A stretch of DNA of 7,560 nucleotides, taken from NCBI GenBank assembly GCA_934613165.1, contig CAKTSW010000058.1, positions 1 to 7,560 of the forward strand, written 5' to 3'. The translations under genes and the position numbers were made by a program. This document shows, piece after piece, positions 5,689-7,560 of this stretch. Positions within the stretch are counted from its first letter, which is position 1. Each line of letters opens with the position of its first letter. Under the pieces are notes generated by a model. The model saw only the letters and a list, made by a program, of their open reading frames with translations. It ran no database searches and was not told where the DNA came from. The DNA comes from an uncultured Ellagibacter sp. Its GTDB lineage: Bacteria; Actinomycetota; Coriobacteriia; Coriobacteriales; Eggerthellaceae.

Positions 5689-6318
5689 CTACGAGCTTTT
5701 TACCAGTCGCTTCAGGCGCGTGATGGCCTCCCCTTCGCTGATATGCTGGAAGCGCTCGATTTCTTGAAGCGCGAAGACGGCCAGGTCGTGCAGGAAAACG
5801 GCGCTCTCGTCGATGTTCGATTCCTCGGGGCTGATTTGGCTGGCGGTGTTCACGAAACGGGCGGTGCCGTAGTTGATGAAGTCGATCGCGCTGCGTGCGC
5901 CCGCGGTGTAGGGCTCTCCTGCGGCGCAGGCGATGGCAAGCCAAACGCTGTTGAGCGCGGCGCACGTTTCGCTCCCGGCGATGGGAGCGCCGCCTCGTTC
6001 GCCGATGAGCCCCATCTTCCTCACCCGTTCCGCATCGAAGATGGCATGGGTCGCTTCGACGTGCTTTCCGGAAACGAGTGCGAGGGTCGCGCGGGCCACG
6101 TCGTCGCGGTTCACGCAGTCCCGGTTGAAGGCCGCCCGGGCCAATTCCTGCAAGCTGTTGAAGTGATAGTAGAACGACCCGCGGTTGCAATCGGCGTTGC
6201 TCGTTATCATGCTCACGGTGACTTCGTCGATGCCGTATGTTTCGAGGGCGCGCCAGAAGGCGTCGATCATGCGGTCTTTTGCGCCGGGAGAGGCGGAGTC
6301 TTTCTTCGGTCGTGCCAT
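5689..6318 (-). CDS. TetR/AcrR-family transcriptional regulator
   Basis: The 209-residue cytosolic protein has the normal TetR length. It begins with a basic tail (MARPKKDSASPGAKDRM). The helix-turn-helix is at about 33-55: VTVSMITSNADC, then the recognition segment NRGSFYYHF (45-53), a near-standard TetR signature. The remainder is helical and would form the ligand-binding and dimer part; it matches no specific class I can name. AAAGG lies 5 bp upstream of the ATG on the minus strand. The only same-strand neighbour is the MFS gene upstream, about 350 bp away behind a hairpin and a MITE-like element, so co-transcription is unlikely, although control of that carrier is possible. A 26-bp palindrome 50 bp upstream of the start could be its own operator. 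The effector is unknown. Confidence 0.92.
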   Translation of the reverse strand: MARPKKDSASPGAKDRMIDAFWRALETYGIDEVTVSMITSNADCNRGSFYYHFNSLQELARAAFNRDCVNRDDVARATLALVSGKHVEATHAIFDAERVRKMGLIGERGGAPIAGSETCAALNSVWLAIACAAGEPYTAGARSAIDFINYGTARFVNTASQISPEESNIDESAVFLHDLAVFALQEIERFQHISEGEAITRLKRLVKSS

Positions 6319-6367
6319 AGCTGCCTTTCGCTCCCCAGCGCGGCGCCTTTTTCTTCAGTAAAACGCA

Positions 6368-6393
6368 AACATGCAGGCCGAAGCCTGCATGTT
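6368..6393 (-). promoter_or_regulatory. Perfect 11-bp palindrome / UUCG hairpin upstream of the TetR gene
   Basis: AACATGCAGGC and GCCTGCATGTT are exact reverse complements around a 4-base loop. On the minus strand the loop is TTCG closed by C-G, the very stable cUUCGg form, and TTTGCGTTTT follows. It could be a terminator for minus-strand readthrough, a hairpin in the TetR leader, or a TetR operator given its size and symmetry. The sequence does not decide between these. Confidence 0.6.
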
Positions 6394-6416
6394 GAATGAT
6401 TTTCAGAAGACATCCA

Positions 6417-6437
6417 TTGTCGGGAAAGAGGGTGCCG
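6417..6437 (+). repeat. Left terminal inverted repeat of the MITE-like element
   Basis: This is the 21-bp arm; its partner is 6580-6600. The single difference (G6424 opposite T6593) would be a G-U pair in RNA. Confidence 0.75.
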
Positions 6438-6579
6438 ACTCGGCGCGTCGGTACTTGTGAGCCAGCCTGTTCTGAAGGTAGCCAATCGGGAAAAGAGGCT
6501 CGTTTACTTGGGGAGTAATTGCACAGAAGGAGAGACTGTGGGATATGCTCGAATGTCGTCTGCGCGTGGGGATGACTGA

Positions 6580-6600
6580 CGGCACCCTCTTTTCCGACAA
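6580..6600 (-). repeat. Right terminal inverted repeat of the MITE-like element
   Basis: The reverse complement reads TTGTCGGAAAAGAGGGTGCC plus G and matches the left arm at 20 of 21 positions. Confidence 0.75.
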
Positions 6601-6614
6601 GATGATGTTTTCAA

Positions 6615-6645
6615 GGGGCGGCGCCTCGGGGTGAGGCGCCGCCTT
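6615..6645 (-). terminator. Hairpin terminator after the MFS transporter gene
   Basis: GGCGGCGCCTC at 6617-6627 pairs perfectly with GAGGCGCCGCC at 6633-6643 around a 5-base loop, 26 bp past the MFS stop codon. The stem is very strong, but the minus strand continues CCTTGAAAAC instead of a clean T tract, so termination may be partial. Confidence 0.55.
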
Positions 6646-6669
6646 AGTGCTATGCGACAGCAGCGAGCG

Positions 6670-7560
6670 TTACTCGGCGAAGTAAGCCTTGCGCTGCGGG
6701 GTCGCGAAGATGAAGAAGTAGATGAACGGCAGCAGAACGCCGATGCCCATGAGCGGCAGCGCGATCGGGAGCTTCGACCAGCCGGAGATGGCCAGCGGGC
6801 ACACGATGCAGGTGACGAACAGGAAGGCGATCACGATGAGCATGATGACGAAGTTCGTCATGCCGGTGTCGTTCGGGTCGCTCGAAGACTCTGCGGACAG
6901 CTCGTCCATGGACTTGCCGCCGGTCTCCTTGACGAAGAGGAGGCAGCAGATGAAGCCGAGAACGAACGGGATGATGAGCATGAGCACGACCTGGCTCCAG
7001 TTGGTGGCGCCGTCGGCCGTCTGGAACATGGCCATGCCCGCGATGCCGCCGAGGACGATGGAGGAGGCGGAGCCGCCGAAGCGGGCGAACGCCTGGCACC
7101 ACGAGACGCCGGTGTTGCGGATGGCCGTCGGGTAGGATTCCGGCATGAGCGGCTGGACTGCGGTGATGGCGTAGTTCAGAGCGAAGCCGAACAGCAGCAT
7201 GAGCGCGATGGACAGGCCGAAGTTGCCCGGAACGACGAACAGCGAGCAGATGATGATCGCGACGATGCAGAAGATCCAGGAGAACGCGAGGTTGCGCTTG
7301 CGGCCGAGCTTGTCAGCCACGAAGCCGACGCAGATGTTGGACGCGATAGCGGCCACGTTGTTCCAGGTGGAAAGCGCGACGGCCTCAGAGGAGCTGTAGC
7401 CGATGCCCTTGAACCAGGTGGGGATCCAGGTGTTCATGCCGTAGACGCAGAACTGGCCGACGAAGTAGGCGGTCCAGATGGCGGCCGTCGGGACGATGAA
7501 CTTCTTGGAGAAGAGCACGTTCGGCGTGGTCTTGGCCGGTTTCGGCGGCACGACGAGCAG
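6670..7560 (-). CDS. MFS transporter, C-terminal part (runs off the window), with two extra membrane segments
   Basis: The frame is open to the right edge, so the true start lies outside; 297 residues are visible. A GTG at 7551 is in frame, but the protein is clearly only the C-terminal half of a carrier. Numbering from that codon, membrane segments fall at about 19-40, 57-79, 88-107, 111-135, 150-175 and 187-207 (TM7-12). GFVADKLGRKRN (76-87) is the repeated MFS loop motif and ESYPTAIRNTG (138-148) resembles the sugar/organic acid porter signature. KETGGKSMDEL (208-218) is the usual MFS tail, yet about 75 residues follow with two more hydrophobic segments (233-257, 262-283) and a short basic end. 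Substrate is unknown; an organic acid, aromatic acid or sugar carrier is plausible. A strong hairpin follows the stop. The TetR gene downstream is a possible regulator. Confidence 0.9.
   Translation of the reverse strand: MLVVPPKPAKTTPNVLFSKKFIVPTAAIWTAYFVGQFCVYGMNTWIPTWFKGIGYSSSEAVALSTWNNVAAIASNICVGFVADKLGRKRNLAFSWIFCIVAIIICSLFVVPGNFGLSIALMLLFGFALNYAITAVQPLMPESYPTAIRNTGVSWCQAFARFGGSASSIVLGGIAGMAMFQTADGATNWSQVVLMLIIPFVLGFICCLLFVKETGGKSMDELSAESSSDPNDTGMTNFVIMLIVIAFLFVTCIVCPLAISGWSKLPIALPLMGIGVLLPFIYFFIFATPQRKAYFAE

Larger units (their letters stand above)
6417..6600. mobile_element. MITE-like element with 21-bp terminal inverted repeats
   Basis: The left end 6417-6437 (TTGTCGGGAAAGAGGGTGCCG) and right end 6580-6600 are inverted copies with one difference in 21 positions. 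They bound 142 bp that look lower in GC than the neighbouring genes and hold no gene I recognise. A related motif (TCGGGAAAAGAGG) occurs again inside at 6486-6498. The flanks also hold GAAGACATC (left) and GATGTTTTC (right), which extend the symmetry imperfectly. I see no target-site duplication. It may be a non-autonomous transposon moved by an outside transposase, or an IS with its middle deleted. As RNA it could form a long hairpin. Confidence 0.6.

Noticed and set aside
5584..6399. A plus-strand open frame opposite the TetR gene
   Set aside because: The minus strand has a clear TetR helix-turn-helix and ribosome binding site; the plus frame shows nothing recognisable.
6403..6600. A 65-residue frame inside the MITE-like element
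   Set aside because: It starts and ends within or beside the terminal repeats, has no recognisable domain and no convincing ribosome binding site; probably fortuitous.
6417..6600. Retron msr-msd region, suggested by long inverted repeats bounding about 140 bases
   Set aside because: No reverse transcriptase gene is adjacent; the neighbours are a TetR regulator and an MFS carrier.
1..7560. CRISPR array or tRNA genes
   Set aside because: No regularly spaced repeat set and no tRNA-like T-loop/anticodon pattern was found by eye on either strand.

Overview
The window looks like chromosomal DNA from a GC-rich Gram-positive bacterium, most likely a member of the Coriobacteriia close to the Eggerthella/Gordonibacter/Slackia group. 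Supporting signs are the high GC content, a Gram-positive lipoprotein signal (LSGC lipobox), a surface protein anchored by three SLH repeats, and the pattern of small hydrolases and MFS carriers. This placement is inferred from general features, not from a database match.

Layout, left to right. Positions 1-373 hold the end of an rRNA operon: spacer, a complete 5S rRNA (about 176-295) on an unusually long basal stem, and strong GC-rich hairpins ending in a T tract. Positions 470-1003 (minus) encode a LOG-family nucleotide phosphoribohydrolase. It is divergent from a HemN-like radical SAM protein (1180-2520, plus) across a 176-bp gap with a promoter-like sequence on each strand. After the radical SAM gene lies the broken right end of an IS3-family insertion sequence (2582-2745).

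Positions 2803-4413 (minus) encode an exported protein with a putative lysozyme-fold peptidoglycan-hydrolase domain, a Pro/Glu linker and three SLH repeats. It is divergent from a lipoprotein DNA/RNA nuclease (4643-5545, plus). The two exported hydrolases share a 229-bp control region with a TACAAT box on each strand. Converging on the nuclease is a TetR-family regulator (5689-6318, minus).

Between the regulator and the last gene is a 350-bp non-coding stretch. It holds a perfect 11-bp hairpin with a UUCG loop, a 184-bp MITE-like element with 21-bp terminal inverted repeats, and a GC-rich hairpin. The window ends inside an MFS transporter (6670 to the right edge, minus, N-terminal part missing) that carries two extra membrane segments after the usual MFS C-terminus.

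The genes do not form one operon. The two clearest functional groupings are the exported hydrolase pair and the TetR/MFS neighbourhood, and both are inferences from arrangement. I found no convincing new multi-gene system. The most unusual items are the MITE-like element, the cysteine-rich SLH-anchored putative muramidase and the extended MFS carrier.
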